From assembly GCF_029714325.1 (NCBI RefSeq), contig NZ_CP121666.1, positions 7,161,001 to 7,225,000 of the forward strand: a stretch of DNA of 64,000 nt, given 5' to 3'. Positions within the stretch are counted from its first letter, which is position 1. Every line of letters begins with the position of its first letter. Position numbers and translations under genes: made by a program. Positions 42,428 to 51,722 of the stretch are shown here, in pieces. The stretch comes from Bradyrhizobium sp. CB1717. Lineage in GTDB: Bacteria > Pseudomonadota > Alphaproteobacteria > Rhizobiales > Xanthobacteraceae. Under the pieces are notes generated by a model. It was not told the origin of the DNA. It worked only from the letters and a program-made list of their open reading frames with translations, and searched no databases.

Positions 42428-43174
42428 TCAGTGATGGGCAAGGATTTCGCCGAGGAACTGCCTGGTGCGGGCTTGCTGGGGATTGCGGAAGAAAGCGTCG
42501 GGCGCGCCTTCTTCGATGATCTGGCCTTCGGCCATGAAGATGACCCGGTCGGCAACCTGGCGGGCAAAGCCCATCTCGTGGGTGACGCAAATCATGGTCA
42601 TGCCGTCGTTGGCGAGGCCTATCATCGTATCGAGCACCTCCTTGACCATCTCAGGATCGAGTGCCGAGGTCGGTTCGTCAAACAGCATCACCTTGGGCTG
42701 CATGCAAAGCGCGCGGGCGATCGCGACGCGCTGTTGCTGGCCGCCCGAAAGCTGAGCCGGATACTTCTCGGCCTGGTCACCGATGCGCACGCGCTCGAGG
42801 TATTTTCGCGCAATCGCTTCCGCCTCGCTCTTGCTGATGCGGCGCGCGCGGATGGGTGCGAGCATACAGTTCTGCAAGACCGTCATATGCGGAAAGAGAT
42901 TGAAGCTCTGAAAGACCATGCCGACGTCCTGACGGACGACATCAATAGCCTTGATACTGTCGTCAAGCCGATGACCGTTCACCACGATGCTGCCTTGCTG
43001 GATCGGCTCGAGGCGGTTGATGCAGCGGATCAGCGTCGACTTGCCTGAGCCGGACGGACCGCAGAGCACGATCTTCTCGCCCTTGCGCACGGTGAGATCG
43101 ACGTCGCGGAGAGCTTGGTACCCACCGTACCACTTCTGCACGCCCTTCATTTCGATCAGGATCTGGTCCTGCAT
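42428..43174 (-). CDS. polar amino-acid-type ABC transporter ATP-binding protein
   Basis: A 248-residue ATPase of the GlnQ/HisP family: Walker [10 protein letters not shown] near 40, [15 protein letters not shown] near 145, Walker [16 protein letters not shown] near 165 and VTHEMGFAR. It energises import by the two adjacent permeases and the binding protein. Although this family mostly handles amino acids, the operon partners point to an organic acid. Confidence 0.93.
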   Translation of the reverse strand: MQDQILIEMKGVQKWYGGYQALRDVDLTVRKGEKIVLCGPSGSGKSTLIRCINRLEPIQQGSIVVNGHRLDDSIKAIDVVRQDVGMVFQSFNLFPHMTVLQNCMLAPIRARRISKSEAEAIARKYLERVRIGDQAEKYPAQLSGGQQQRVAIARALCMQPKVMLFDEPTSALDPEMVKEVLDTMIGLANDGMTMICVTHEMGFARQVADRVIFMAEGQIIEEGAPDAFFRNPQQARTRQFLGEILAHH

Positions 43175-43231
43175 GCTGGTCTCCGCCGTTGGGCGGCGGC
43201 CAACGCGGGTCGCGTCGGCCGCTCGCGGTGG

Positions 43232-44059
43232 CTACTGGACGGTGAAGGGAACGCCGGGGACGGAGTCCGGAAAGACAGGGACCGGGACCTTCATCCATTT
43301 GGCGTAGAAACTGGCCAACTTGCCGTTCGACTTGATCTGGTCGATGAACTTGTTGGCCGTCTCGTTCCACTCCTTCTCGCCCAGTCGTGTGCAAGCGCCG
43401 TTGTAAAGGGCGGTGAAGTGAAGCTTGGGCTCGAACCCCAATTCCGGCTTTGCGGCGTTGAGGCGCTGCGGATAAAACAGATTCGCGCCGACTGCCTGGA
43501 CTTGGCCAGAGAGCAACGCCTGGATGGTGGCGGCGTCATCGTCGAATCGGCGGATCTCGGTCCCGGACGGGGCGTTGTTGGTCACCTGAGTATCCTGCGT
43601 GGAGGACCGCGGAACGCCGATGACGAATTTGCTCATGTCGGCATTGCTGTTGATCGGCGTTGCCTGGGCTGCGACCAGGGTAATCTCGTTGGCGACGTAG
43701 GGTTTAGAATACTGCACCGCCTTCGCACGCTCGGGCAGCATGGCCATGGTAGCGAACAGAATATCCACGCGGCCCGTGGTCAGCGCCGGAATACGATTGG
43801 CCACCGCCAGCGGAACGAAATCGGCCTTCACGCCAAGATATTCAGCGAAGGCCCGCCCCATGTCGGCATCGATGCCATCCTGCTTTCCCGAGCTGTCGAC
43901 ATAGCCCCAGGGAGGATTGTCGCCCTGAATGCCGATGACGACGACGCCCTTCTTCTTCACGTCTTCCAGAGTGCCGGCCTGCGATTTGCCTGCGATGGCG
44001 ATAGCCGCCAATGCCAGCAGCGCGATGCCGAGCTGGCGACGGTTGGGTGAAAACAACAT
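43232..44059 (-). CDS. ABC transporter periplasmic substrate-binding protein
   Basis: The 275-residue protein has a signal peptide (RRQLGIALLALAAIAIAGKSQA) and a family 3 binding-protein fold: VVVIGIQGDNPPWGYVDSSGKQDG, GIDADMGRAFAEYLGV, RVDILFATMAMLPERAKAVQYSKPYV. It captures the solute for the neighbouring permeases. It is placed between permease and ATPase genes in the same direction. Confidence 0.9.
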   Translation of the reverse strand: MLFSPNRRQLGIALLALAAIAIAGKSQAGTLEDVKKKGVVVIGIQGDNPPWGYVDSSGKQDGIDADMGRAFAEYLGVKADFVPLAVANRIPALTTGRVDILFATMAMLPERAKAVQYSKPYVANEITLVAAQATPINSNADMSKFVIGVPRSSTQDTQVTNNAPSGTEIRRFDDDAATIQALLSGQVQAVGANLFYPQRLNAAKPELGFEPKLHFTALYNGACTRLGEKEWNETANKFIDQIKSNGKLASFYAKWMKVPVPVFPDSVPGVPFTVQ

Positions 44060-44110
44060 GAGTATCTCCTCCTGGTGATGGCTGTTTGTGATTGAGCAGG
44101 TGCGCCGTTC

Positions 44111-44767
44111 CTACCTTTGACTGGCCAGGGCGAGCCTGGCCTCCATCCGACTGCCCCACCACGACAGTGGCCAGCAGAGGATGAAGTACATCGCGCCGAC
44201 CACGCCGAAGACGAGCAAGGGCTGGAAGGTCTGGTTCGATACGATTTGACCGGCGCGGGCGAGTTCGATGAAGCCGACGATGGCAGCGAGCGAAGTGCCC
44301 TTGATGAGCTGCACGAGATAGCCGATGGTCGCCGGCAGCGAGATGCGGATCGCCTGAGGCAGCACGATGTCGCGCATGCGGGACGAATAGTGCAGTCCAA
44401 GCGCCATCGCCGCCTCGGTCTGGCCGCGCGGCACGGCCTGTATCGCGCCGCGCCAAATCTCACCAAGGAAGGCGGAGGCATTCACGGTGAAACCGATCGC
44501 CACCGCGACGAAGGCGTCGAGCTTCAGCCCGGTGAGCGCCAATCCGTAATACACGACGAAGAGCTGCAGCAGCAGCGGCGTGCCCTGGAACATCCCGATG
44601 TAAATGCGGGTGATCCATTCCACGCCCTTATGACCACAGGTACGCAGCAACGCCACAGCCAGCCCCGCCGTGCAGCCGCCCACAAACGCGACCAGCGTCA
44701 GCAGCATCGTCCACTGCAGACCACGCAGCAGGAAACCGAACTCAGGAAGACCGAAATGCGGTGTCAT
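44111..44767 (-). CDS. ABC transporter permease (HisM/GlnP type)
   Basis: A 218-residue permease with about five membrane segments: an N-terminal LLRGLQWTMLLTLVAFVGGC and the EAA loop written as EAAMALGLHYSSRMRDIVLPQAIRISLPATIGYL. It forms the channel with the other permease, 12 bases upstream. Confidence 0.9.
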   Translation of the reverse strand: MTPHFGLPEFGFLLRGLQWTMLLTLVAFVGGCTAGLAVALLRTCGHKGVEWITRIYIGMFQGTPLLLQLFVVYYGLALTGLKLDAFVAVAIGFTVNASAFLGEIWRGAIQAVPRGQTEAAMALGLHYSSRMRDIVLPQAIRISLPATIGYLVQLIKGTSLAAIVGFIELARAGQIVSNQTFQPLLVFGVVGAMYFILCWPLSWWGSRMEARLALASQR

Positions 44768-44778
44768 GATCGCCTCCC

Positions 44779-45447
44779 TCAGCGCGTCGGATAAGAGAAG
44801 AAGCGGTGAGAGACGACCGCGAAGCCCAGCATCAACAGCCAGGAGATCGCGAGGTAGAGGAAGGTGACGAAGAAGTAGACCTCGAAGCTGCGGAACGTGT
44901 CGCTTTCGATGCGCTGCGCAACCGATGTCAATTCGTAGGCCGATACCGCCGAACAGATCGATGAGGTCAGCGTCAGCATGATGAACTGCCCCGTCAGCGA
45001 GGGGTAGATCGCGCGAAGCGCGGGCTTGAGCACAATGAACCGGAACACCTGCCCTTTGTGCAGTCCGAGCGCGTAGCCGGCTTCCACCTGTCCTTTATGA
45101 ATGGACTGCACCCCGCCGCGGATGATCTCGATGGCGTAGGCGCCGCCATTGACACCGAGCGCGATAATGGCGGTGGCGGTCGGATTGAGCTTCAATCCGA
45201 CGAGCGGCAGGGCGAAGAACAGAAAGAAGATCTGCACCAGGAAGGGCGTATTGCGCACGATCTCGACGAAGCCGATGACGATGGCCCGCAACCAGGCCGC
45301 CCTCGAATCGCGTGCCGCGACCCCGGCGACACCGATCATCATCGCGAGAGTCATGCCGGCAAGCGCCAGACCCAATGTACCCACGCACCCCCACAGCAGT
45401 GCGGGCGTCGCATGCCAAACCACCGAGAAATCGAGCGTATAGCCCAT
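44779..45447 (-). CDS. ABC transporter permease (HisQ/GlnP type)
   Basis: A 222-residue permease starting MGYTLDFSVVWHATPALLWG. Its EAA loop is VEAGYALGLHKGQVFRFIVLKPALRAIYPSLTGQFI. It pairs with the permease at 44111 in the importer. Confidence 0.9.
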   Translation of the reverse strand: MGYTLDFSVVWHATPALLWGCVGTLGLALAGMTLAMMIGVAGVAARDSRAAWLRAIVIGFVEIVRNTPFLVQIFFLFFALPLVGLKLNPTATAIIALGVNGGAYAIEIIRGGVQSIHKGQVEAGYALGLHKGQVFRFIVLKPALRAIYPSLTGQFIMLTLTSSICSAVSAYELTSVAQRIESDTFRSFEVYFFVTFLYLAISWLLMLGFAVVSHRFFSYPTR

Positions 45448-45498
45448 CTTGCGTTTCCTCTCGGGCGTTGTGCGTGCCGCTCGCCCATCGGCCTGACG

Positions 45499-46362
45499 TC
45501 ACCCTCCCAGGGATGCAAAAGTCGCGAAGAAGACGCCTGGATCTGGTGAGATGCCCGTGAACAGGCGGAATGCTTCGGTGCCCTGGAAGATCGCCATGCC
45601 ACCGCCGTCGACGGTGCGGCAGCCGAGGGCACGCGCTGTACGCAGCAATGCGGTCTCCAGCGGGAAGTAGACGATCTCGGCGACCCAGAGATCGGGACGC
45701 AGCAAGGTCGTCGGCAGCGGCGTGCCAGGATATTTGTCCATGCCGATCGGCGTGGCGTTGACAATTCCGTCTGCGGCAGCAACGGCGGCCGCAACATCGT
45801 GGCCGACCCTCAAGCGCCCCTCTGCAAATCGGGGGGACAAGCTATCCACCAAGCTCTGCGCTTTGGCCAAGTCGACGTCGATAATGGTCAGTTCCTGCAC
45901 GCCGAGCTTCATCAGCGCGAAAGCAACCGCCGCGCCTGCACCGCCCGCGCCGAATTGGACGACACGACCGAGTGGCGCACCCTGCATGTTGCGGCGAAAG
46001 TTCTCGGCGAAGCCGAACCAGTCGGTGTTGTGGCCGGTCATTCGACCGTTCCTGATGACCACGGTGTTCACGGCGCCAAGCGCCTCCGCGTCAGGCGAAA
46101 GCTCATCCAGGAGTGGAAGGATCGCCTGCTTGCAGGGATGGGTCACGTTCAAACCGTCGAAGCCCATCCGCTTTGCCGCCGTCAGCAACTCCGGCAGCGC
46201 TTCGGCACCAACTTTCAACTCAGTCAGGTCAATCTTCTTGTAGAGATAGCGGATGCCCGCGGCGTCAGCGGCCGCTTCATGCATAGGCGGAGTGCGTGAC
46301 GCCGCGATGCCGCTCCCGATCAGGCCGACGAGAAAGCTGGACTTCTGATGCATGGCCGACAT
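45499..46362 (-). CDS. shikimate/quinate dehydrogenase family protein (QsuD-like)
   Basis: The protein is 287 residues. FLVGLIGSGIAASRTPPMHEA at 10-30, GLNVTHPCKQAILPLLDELS with the catalytic Lys, VNTVVIRNGRMTGHNTDWFGF with the catalytic Asp, and the NAD(P) loop GAGGAGAAVAFAL are all present. The GLIGxGIxxSRTPxMHE start is typical of the catabolic quinate/shikimate dehydrogenases rather than of biosynthetic AroE. It starts only six bases after the preceding AroE-like gene, so two related dehydrogenases are coexpressed. Confidence 0.88.
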   Translation of the reverse strand: MSAMHQKSSFLVGLIGSGIAASRTPPMHEAAADAAGIRYLYKKIDLTELKVGAEALPELLTAAKRMGFDGLNVTHPCKQAILPLLDELSPDAEALGAVNTVVIRNGRMTGHNTDWFGFAENFRRNMQGAPLGRVVQFGAGGAGAAVAFALMKLGVQELTIIDVDLAKAQSLVDSLSPRFAEGRLRVGHDVAAAVAAADGIVNATPIGMDKYPGTPLPTTLLRPDLWVAEIVYFPLETALLRTARALGCRTVDGGGMAIFQGTEAFRLFTGISPDPGVFFATFASLGG

Positions 46363-46368
46363 CGCCCG

Positions 46369-47196
46369 TCAGCTCAAGGGGACGGTCAGTTCGGCGATGA
46401 CCTGAGCCGTGCTCGGTCGAACGCCGCGCCACCAGGCAAAAGCTTCTGCCGCCTGTTCGACCAGCATGCCGACGCCGTCGGCCAGCTTGGCTACGCCTTC
46501 CGCCCGGGCGGCTTGCAGAAAGGGGGTTAGCCCCTTGCCGTAGGCAAGTTCGTACGCCAGCTCCGCACCGCGGAAGACGTTGCCTGGAAGCGGCGGCTTC
46601 TCACCGCGCAGGCTGGCCGAGGTCGCGTTGACCACGACGTCATAGCCCTCGGCAAGATCGGCCAGTTCAGCATAGCCGCTGACGATCAGGGGACCGCAAC
46701 CGGCAAACTCTTCGGCCAATGCGACAGCCTTCGATAAGGTACGATTGACGAGAACCAGCTCGGACGGCTCCTGGCGCAGGAACGGCAGCAACGCGCCACG
46801 CGCCGCGCCTCCAGCGCCGAGCATCAGGACGCGCCGGCCCGCCATCTTGACGCCGAGATTGACGGTGATGTCACGCACGAGGCCGATCCCGTCGAAATTC
46901 TCGGCAATGATCCGATCGCCGGCAAACTTCAGGCAGTTTGCGGCGCCAGCTCGGTCAGCGCTTTCTGAAAGCTCGTTTGCGTAGGCGAAAGCATCAAGCT
47001 TGAACGGGGCGGTGATGTTCAGCCCCTTGGCGCCCTCTGCCCGGAATTGATCGACCCGTTCGCTGAAGCCACCGAGGGGTGCCTCGATCGCCTCATAGAC
47101 GAGGTCCTGTCCCGTCATCTTGGCGAAAGTACTGTGGATGAGAGGCGATTTGCTGAAGCCGATCGGATTGCCGATCACCGCATAACGGTCGCTCAT
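46369..47196 (-). CDS. shikimate dehydrogenase (AroE family), second copy
   Basis: A 275-residue enzyme of the canonical AroE type: YAVIGNPIGFSKSPLIHSTFA, GLNITAPFKLDAFAYANELS with the catalytic Lys, IIAENFDGIGLVRDI in place of the usual N-T-D-G-x-G, and the cofactor loop GAGGAARGALLPFL with NRTLSKA. The catalytic Asp region reads ENFDG, so Asn-Thr before Asp are altered but Asp itself remains. It may prefer a substrate related to shikimate. It lies in the middle of the operon after the CoA-transferase gene. Confidence 0.85.
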   Translation of the reverse strand: MSDRYAVIGNPIGFSKSPLIHSTFAKMTGQDLVYEAIEAPLGGFSERVDQFRAEGAKGLNITAPFKLDAFAYANELSESADRAGAANCLKFAGDRIIAENFDGIGLVRDITVNLGVKMAGRRVLMLGAGGAARGALLPFLRQEPSELVLVNRTLSKAVALAEEFAGCGPLIVSGYAELADLAEGYDVVVNATSASLRGEKPPLPGNVFRGAELAYELAYGKGLTPFLQAARAEGVAKLADGVGMLVEQAAEAFAWWRGVRPSTAQVIAELTVPLS

Positions 47197-47199
47197 GGC

Positions 47200-48441
47200 T
47201 CACTCCTGCACTGCAGCTTCGTTGTACAGCACGCCGTCGCGCACCATCGCGTCGATGACCTCGGCCGATAGTCCAAGCGACTTTGCAATGCGGCGATTGT
47301 CCTGGCCGAGCAGCGGCGCCGGAGTTCGCACCGTGGTGTCGCAATCGGAGAAGCGGAAGGGCAAGTTGGGCAACGTCACCTTGCCGAGCACGGGATGCTC
47401 CTGCTCGACCAGCATGCCGCGCGCGTGGATCTGCGGATCCCTCACAACCTCTTCGATGGTCTGCACGGGAGCGGACGGCACGCCTGCTTGCTCGAGTGCG
47501 GCAAGACAAGCGTCCCGGGACGGCTGCGACAGCGTCCAGTTGCGCACAATCTCCATCGCTTCGGCATAATACGCATTCCGCGCAGCAGGCGTGGTGAAGC
47601 GTTCGTCGGATGCCAGCGTGTCTCCTCCGATCAGGCTCGCCAATCGTCGCCACGCATCATCAACTTGCGCGGCGATGACAAGATTGCCGTCCTTGGCCGG
47701 AAAGACGCCGTAGACGGTCGAGTCTGGCTGTCCGCTTCCAGTCTGCTTCGGCAGGTCGATACCGCCGGAGAGGAAGTAGCGCTGCACCGCATAGTCGTGC
47801 ATCGAGACCATGCAATCGTACAGCGCCAGATCGATGTGTTGACCGCGTCCGGACGACGCGCGGCCGACCAGCACGGCATTGATGGCAGCCACGCCGTGGA
47901 TGCCGGTATACATGTCCGCCAATGGCATCCGCAGCAGCGGCGGCGCTTCACCGGGATTGCCCAGTTGCGCCAGAGCGCCCGACATCGCCTCTGCGATCAG
48001 GCCGAAGCCCGGACGGTCGGCGTAGGGACCGGTGTGGCCATAGGCGGAGACCGAACAATAGATCAGCCCGGGATTCCGCGCCGACAGCGCCTTGTAACCG
48101 AGCCCGAGGCGCTCGAGTGCGCCGGGGCGGTAGTTCTCGATGAAGACATCGGCCGTGTCGACCAGCTTCATCATCATGTCGAGACCGCGCTTATCGCGCA
48201 GGTCGATGCACAATCCCTGCTTGCCCATGTTCTGCTGCAGGAAGTAGCCGGATTGTCCGTTCTTGAAATAGCCATGGGCGCGGCCCGCATCGCCCGCCTT
48301 CGGACGCTCCACCTTGATGACCTCGGCGCCCATCGCGGCGAGGCAGCGGCCCATGAACGGGCCTGCCAGGAAATGGCTGTAGTCGATGACGCGAATGCCC
48401 TTGAGCGGCAGATCTTTGAGAGGGAGATCTTGCGCGGTCAT
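47200..48441 (-). CDS. class III (CaiB/BaiF) CoA-transferase
   Basis: The product is 413 residues from the ATG at 48441, which overlaps the stop of the MaoC-like gene. Family blocks are GIRVIDYSHFLAGPFMGRCLAAMGAEVIKVE near 14, YFLQQNMGKQGLCIDLR near 65, ADVFIENYRPGALERLGLGY near 95 and the AYGHTGPYADRPGFGLIAEAMSG stretch with the active-site Asp. It moves CoA between carboxylic acids. With a MaoC hydratase it implies that the substrate is degraded as a CoA thioester. Confidence 0.9.
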   Translation of the reverse strand: MTAQDLPLKDLPLKGIRVIDYSHFLAGPFMGRCLAAMGAEVIKVERPKAGDAGRAHGYFKNGQSGYFLQQNMGKQGLCIDLRDKRGLDMMMKLVDTADVFIENYRPGALERLGLGYKALSARNPGLIYCSVSAYGHTGPYADRPGFGLIAEAMSGALAQLGNPGEAPPLLRMPLADMYTGIHGVAAINAVLVGRASSGRGQHIDLALYDCMVSMHDYAVQRYFLSGGIDLPKQTGSGQPDSTVYGVFPAKDGNLVIAAQVDDAWRRLASLIGGDTLASDERFTTPAARNAYYAEAMEIVRNWTLSQPSRDACLAALEQAGVPSAPVQTIEEVVRDPQIHARGMLVEQEHPVLGKVTLPNLPFRFSDCDTTVRTPAPLLGQDNRRIAKSLGLSAEVIDAMVRDGVLYNEAAVQE

Positions 48442-48908
48442 GCCTGCTCTCCTGCCGCGTTGGTCTTCGGGCGCATCGGAATCATCAGCCGGTGCTCGCC
48501 GAGCTGCACCACTTCGCCGCGCTGATTGATCAGCTCCGAGGGCAGCACCACGATGCCCCACCCTTCGCGCTTCGTGGCGCGCATTGAACCAACGCGAAAC
48601 TTGACGTGCACGGCATCGCCGAGCTTGATCGGCAGCTTGAAATCCCACGTCCAGCCCAGCGACATTCCCGGAAGGAAGCGGTACTCGGCGCGGGTCTTCA
48701 AGCCATCGGCCAGCGACAGACCAAACAGCCCGTGCGCGACGCGCGTACCGAATGGTGTGGTCTTGGCGTATTCCTCGTCGACATGAACAGGCGTGAAATC
48801 ACCCGTCAGTTCGGCATAGGCATTCACCATTGCTTCGGTGACCGTCACCGCGGGGGTGACGCATTCGTCGCCGACCTTGGCATCGTCCCAGTAGCGCTCA
48901 TTGGTCAT
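48438..48908 (-). CDS. MaoC-like hot-dog-fold dehydratase
   Basis: A 156-residue hot-dog protein with the R-hydratase motif: DFTPVHVDEEYAKTTPFGTRVAHG near 36-59 supplies the Asp/His dyad. It probably adds or removes water from an enoyl-CoA, or acts on mesaconyl-CoA-type substrates. It is coupled to the CoA-transferase gene by an ATGA overlap. Confidence 0.88.
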   Translation of the reverse strand: MTNERYWDDAKVGDECVTPAVTVTEAMVNAYAELTGDFTPVHVDEEYAKTTPFGTRVAHGLFGLSLADGLKTRAEYRFLPGMSLGWTWDFKLPIKLGDAVHVKFRVGSMRATKREGWGIVVLPSELINQRGEVVQLGEHRLMIPMRPKTNAAGEQA

Positions 48909-48920
48909 GTCGCGTGTTCC

Positions 48921-49307
48921 TTAGGCCCGTGGATTGATCGCCAGCGCCGCTTCCACGGCACCCGCACTGGCTTGCAAGATTTCGACGTTCAGGCCGCCCG
49001 GCAGCTCGAGCCAGTTCCGCCCAGCAGGCAGCGCCCTGGCGCCCCAGGCGGCGGCACGGGCGAGCACACCTTCATAATCGTCGACCATGATGCCGAGATG
49101 GGCGAGGCGCCCCTCCGGTCCGACGAAACTCGGATCCTCGATGAGTTGCACGCTTCCGAGCACCCAGACCTGCCGCGGGCGCGCGCCTTCGGCGGGCTGC
49201 TCGTCGCGAATGGCAAGACCAAGCACCTCACGAAAGAAGCCGACGTGACGATCGACATCCGGCACGCGGATCGCGACGTGTTCGACATAAGCGCGGGGCA
49301 ACGACAT
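48921..49307 (-). CDS. VOC-family (glyoxalase/dioxygenase fold) protein
   Basis: A 128-residue single-domain protein starting MSLPRAYVEHVAIRVPDVDR. His10, a central LAHLGIMVDD and LPGGLNVEIL give the pattern of metal ligands in vicinal-oxygen-chelate enzymes (lyases, isomerases, extradiol dioxygenases). The start at 49307 is preferred because the gene upstream ends at 49312. The reaction is unknown; an isomerase or epimerase step in the same pathway fits. Confidence 0.82.
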   Translation of the reverse strand: MSLPRAYVEHVAIRVPDVDRHVGFFREVLGLAIRDEQPAEGARPRQVWVLGSVQLIEDPSFVGPEGRLAHLGIMVDDYEGVLARAAAWGARALPAGRNWLELPGGLNVEILQASAGAVEAALAINPRA

Positions 49308-49311
49308 CGTC

Positions 49312-50256
49312 TCAGGCCTTTCCCGGATAATCGCTGCGGGCGTACTCAAGCCCTTTGACCACCGCGACGAGGGTCGCGTTGACGGGGGTCGGCACGTTGA
49401 ACTTGGCGCCCCAACGCACGACCGAGCCGTGAATGTAGTCGACCTCGGTCAGATTGCCGGACTGCAAGCTCTGCAACATCGACGTTTTGAACTCGGGCGG
49501 CAGTCCGGCAGACGCCATCGTCCAGGCAAGGCGCGGATCGGCAATCGAGATCTTCACGCCGGCAGCTTGCGCCACCGCGATGCCCTCCGAGATTGCGGCC
49601 AGCGCACAATCTTCCAGGATCGGCAGCGAATAGAGACCGCCATAAGTCAGGCCGGTAACGGCGGTGATTCCGCCGCCGGCAACATTGATGAAGAGCTTGT
49701 CCCACATCGTGCCCAGGATGTTGTCGCTGAGCAGCGTGAGAACGCCGGCACGATTGAACGTCTCGGAAATCCGCTGTGCGCGCTCGGTCAAGCGTCCATC
49801 GAGCTCGCCGATGATGGTTTCCTTGCCGACGACGCCGGAGCGAACATGACCGGGTCCGAGCAGCACGCCGCCAACATACGTCTTGCCTGCCATGACCCTG
49901 TCACGACCGACTTCCTCCGAAAGGATGTCTTCGTGGCCAAGGCCGTTTTGCAACGACATCACAACCGTCTGCGGTCCGATGATCGGCGCCGCCGCCCGGA
50001 TCGCGTCCCGCGTGTGATAGGATTTGACGAGGACGATGACGAGGTCCGCCACATTGCCGACCTGGTCCGCGGAGGTGCAGGCAGAGACCTTCACGACGGT
50101 CTCGGCGCCACCTTCGAGCATCCGCAGACCACCGGCGTTGATCGCCTCGACATGGGCCTGAAACGGATCGATCAACCAAACCTCGGCACCGCCGCGCGCA
50201 AGTGTGCCGCCGATGGTCGAGCCCAAGGCTCCCGCTCCGACAAAGCAGATCCTCAT
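49312..50256 (-). CDS. ketopantoate reductase family (PanE/ApbA) oxidoreductase
   Basis: The protein is 314 residues. RICFVGAGALGSTIGGTLARGGAEVWLID at the N-terminus is the NADP site, and QNGLGHEDIL with TMWDKLFINVAGGGITAVTG carries the Asn/Lys catalytic elements of PanE-like enzymes. Such paralogues reduce diverse 2-keto acids. It is the first gene of the operon and diverges from a LysR regulator, which supports a catabolic rather than pantothenate role. Confidence 0.88.
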   Translation of the reverse strand: MRICFVGAGALGSTIGGTLARGGAEVWLIDPFQAHVEAINAGGLRMLEGGAETVVKVSACTSADQVGNVADLVIVLVKSYHTRDAIRAAAPIIGPQTVVMSLQNGLGHEDILSEEVGRDRVMAGKTYVGGVLLGPGHVRSGVVGKETIIGELDGRLTERAQRISETFNRAGVLTLLSDNILGTMWDKLFINVAGGGITAVTGLTYGGLYSLPILEDCALAAISEGIAVAQAAGVKISIADPRLAWTMASAGLPPEFKTSMLQSLQSGNLTEVDYIHGSVVRWGAKFNVPTPVNATLVAVVKGLEYARSDYPGKA

Positions 50257-50359
50257 CCGAACGCTTCTCCCTCGCCGATTTTTGGCGTTGGAAGCGTGCT
50301 AGCAGGCTGCGTAGTATTTGGATATGCTATGATACTTATAACCATTATTGCAGATCTCA
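50257..50359. promoter_or_regulatory. divergent promoter region, LysR-regulated operon
   Basis: This 103-base gap separates the operon start (minus) from the LysR start (plus). It contains the AT-rich tract TATGCTATGATACTTATAAC at about 50324-50343, richer in A/T than its surroundings, which should hold the overlapping -10 elements and LysR sites. No single box could be fixed with certainty. Confidence 0.5.
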
Positions 50360-51340
50360 ATGAAGCAACGGGACCCGTCCGAGACGAACCTTTTGGAGCC
50401 GCGCCTGCTCCGGCTGTTTGACGCGTTGTTCTCCACAGGCAGCGTCACCAAGGCCGCCGAGAAGCTCGGTCAAAGCCAGCCGACCATTTCGATCTGGCTG
50501 GCGCGCCTGCGAAAGGAGTTGGATGATCCGCTCTTCATCCGGTCGGCGGAAGGAATGCTGCCGACCCCGCGCGCCGAGGCTCTCATCGGCACGGCCCGGC
50601 AGGCGTTGGAGATGCTGCGTCGTCTGGCGGAGCTTCGCCCAGAGTTTGATCCGGCGACTGCAAAGCGCCACTTCGTCATCTGCATGACGGATGCGAGCCA
50701 CATCACGCTGCTTCCGGCCATCCTCGCCTACGTTCGCCGCGTTGCGCCGGGCATCCGCATTGAGGCGGCGCAGATCGGCGGCGATACCCCGCGAATGCTG
50801 CAATCCGGCGAGGCCGATCTGGCGCTCGGCTACATCTCGGATCTCGACGCTGGACACTTCCAGCAGGCGCTGTTTCCGCAGGATTGGGTCTGCCTGGCAA
50901 ACGCTAGACATGCCCGGATCCGCGAGCGCATCACTGCCAAGGATTTCAGGCGTGAGGCGCACGTCCTCATTCGCTCCGGAACTGGACATCAGTTGCTGGC
51001 GGCCGTTCTACAGGAGCAGCGGATCGTTCTTGACGTTGCGCTCGAGCTACCCGGCTTTTTGGGGTTACCCGCAATCGTCGGGACGACTGACCTGATCGCC
51101 ACCCTGCCAAGGCACATTGGCGAAACGCTGGCTCACTATTACGGACTGCGCGTGCTCGACTGTCCGCTGGCGATCTCCGGCTTTACAGTAAAGCAATATT
51201 GGCACGCCCGTTTCCATCACGATCCGGCAAGCCAATGGTTGCGTGATGTATGCGCCGAGCTTTTTCAACAGCAGGAAGTGCGGGGCCTGCATCGTTCCGG
51301 TCGGGCAAGGAAACGAAGGCCACGCGATCTGCAGTCGTAG
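50360..51340 (+). CDS. LysR-family transcriptional regulator
   Basis: A 326-residue regulator from the ATG at 50360. The winged HTH reads LLRLFDALFSTGSVTKAAEKLGQSQPTISIWLARLRKELDDPLFIR, and the remaining part is a type 2 periplasmic-binding-like effector domain, nearer the NodD/PcpR/NahR branch than to CysB. It presumably activates the divergent operon in response to its substrate. A Lys/Arg-rich C-terminal tail (GRARKRRPRD) is slightly unusual. Confidence 0.88.
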   Translation: MKQRDPSETNLLEPRLLRLFDALFSTGSVTKAAEKLGQSQPTISIWLARLRKELDDPLFIRSAEGMLPTPRAEALIGTARQALEMLRRLAELRPEFDPATAKRHFVICMTDASHITLLPAILAYVRRVAPGIRIEAAQIGGDTPRMLQSGEADLALGYISDLDAGHFQQALFPQDWVCLANARHARIRERITAKDFRREAHVLIRSGTGHQLLAAVLQEQRIVLDVALELPGFLGLPAIVGTTDLIATLPRHIGETLAHYYGLRVLDCPLAISGFTVKQYWHARFHHDPASQWLRDVCAELFQQQEVRGLHRSGRARKRRPRDLQS

Positions 51341-51722
51341 TGCTTCCCGATAGCGGGCAACGACCGCCCCCCGAGGCCGCCGGCTGGGCGGACTGCGGCA
51401 CGCCTGCAATTCCGCACAACCGCATCTCGACCGGCTGTCCGCGTCGTTCGCCGTGGCACCCTATTCTACGATGAAGGCAAAACAGACCTGCCCGAGCAGC
51501 TTCCGCGGTATATGTCGGGATGGAAGCCTCGGAGATAAGCCAGCATGGCCACGCCGTTTAGTTCGATTCTGGACTGAGTCTCTGTCTCCAAACGCGCCCA
51601 AAAGACCTGACCGGGATCGAACTGCTTAACGAATGAACTCAACAGCTTAAACACTGGCTGGGGCGAGCGTCACGCCGACGGCAAAGGTCGATAATCTCTT
51701 CGAGGGCATTGTCGTCTCCGTT
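51341..51722. other. gene-free stretch between LysR and RND genes
   Basis: About 380 bases separate two convergent genes. A 62-codon minus-strand frame (51466-51654, GTG start, MFKLLSSFVKQFDPGQVFW) lacks a ribosome site and any family resemblance, so I do not call it. No repeat or hairpin stands out. Confidence 0.4.

Noticed and set aside
51466..51654. 62-codon minus-strand frame starting with GTG
   Set aside because: No ribosome site, no recognised family, lies in a gap between convergent genes.
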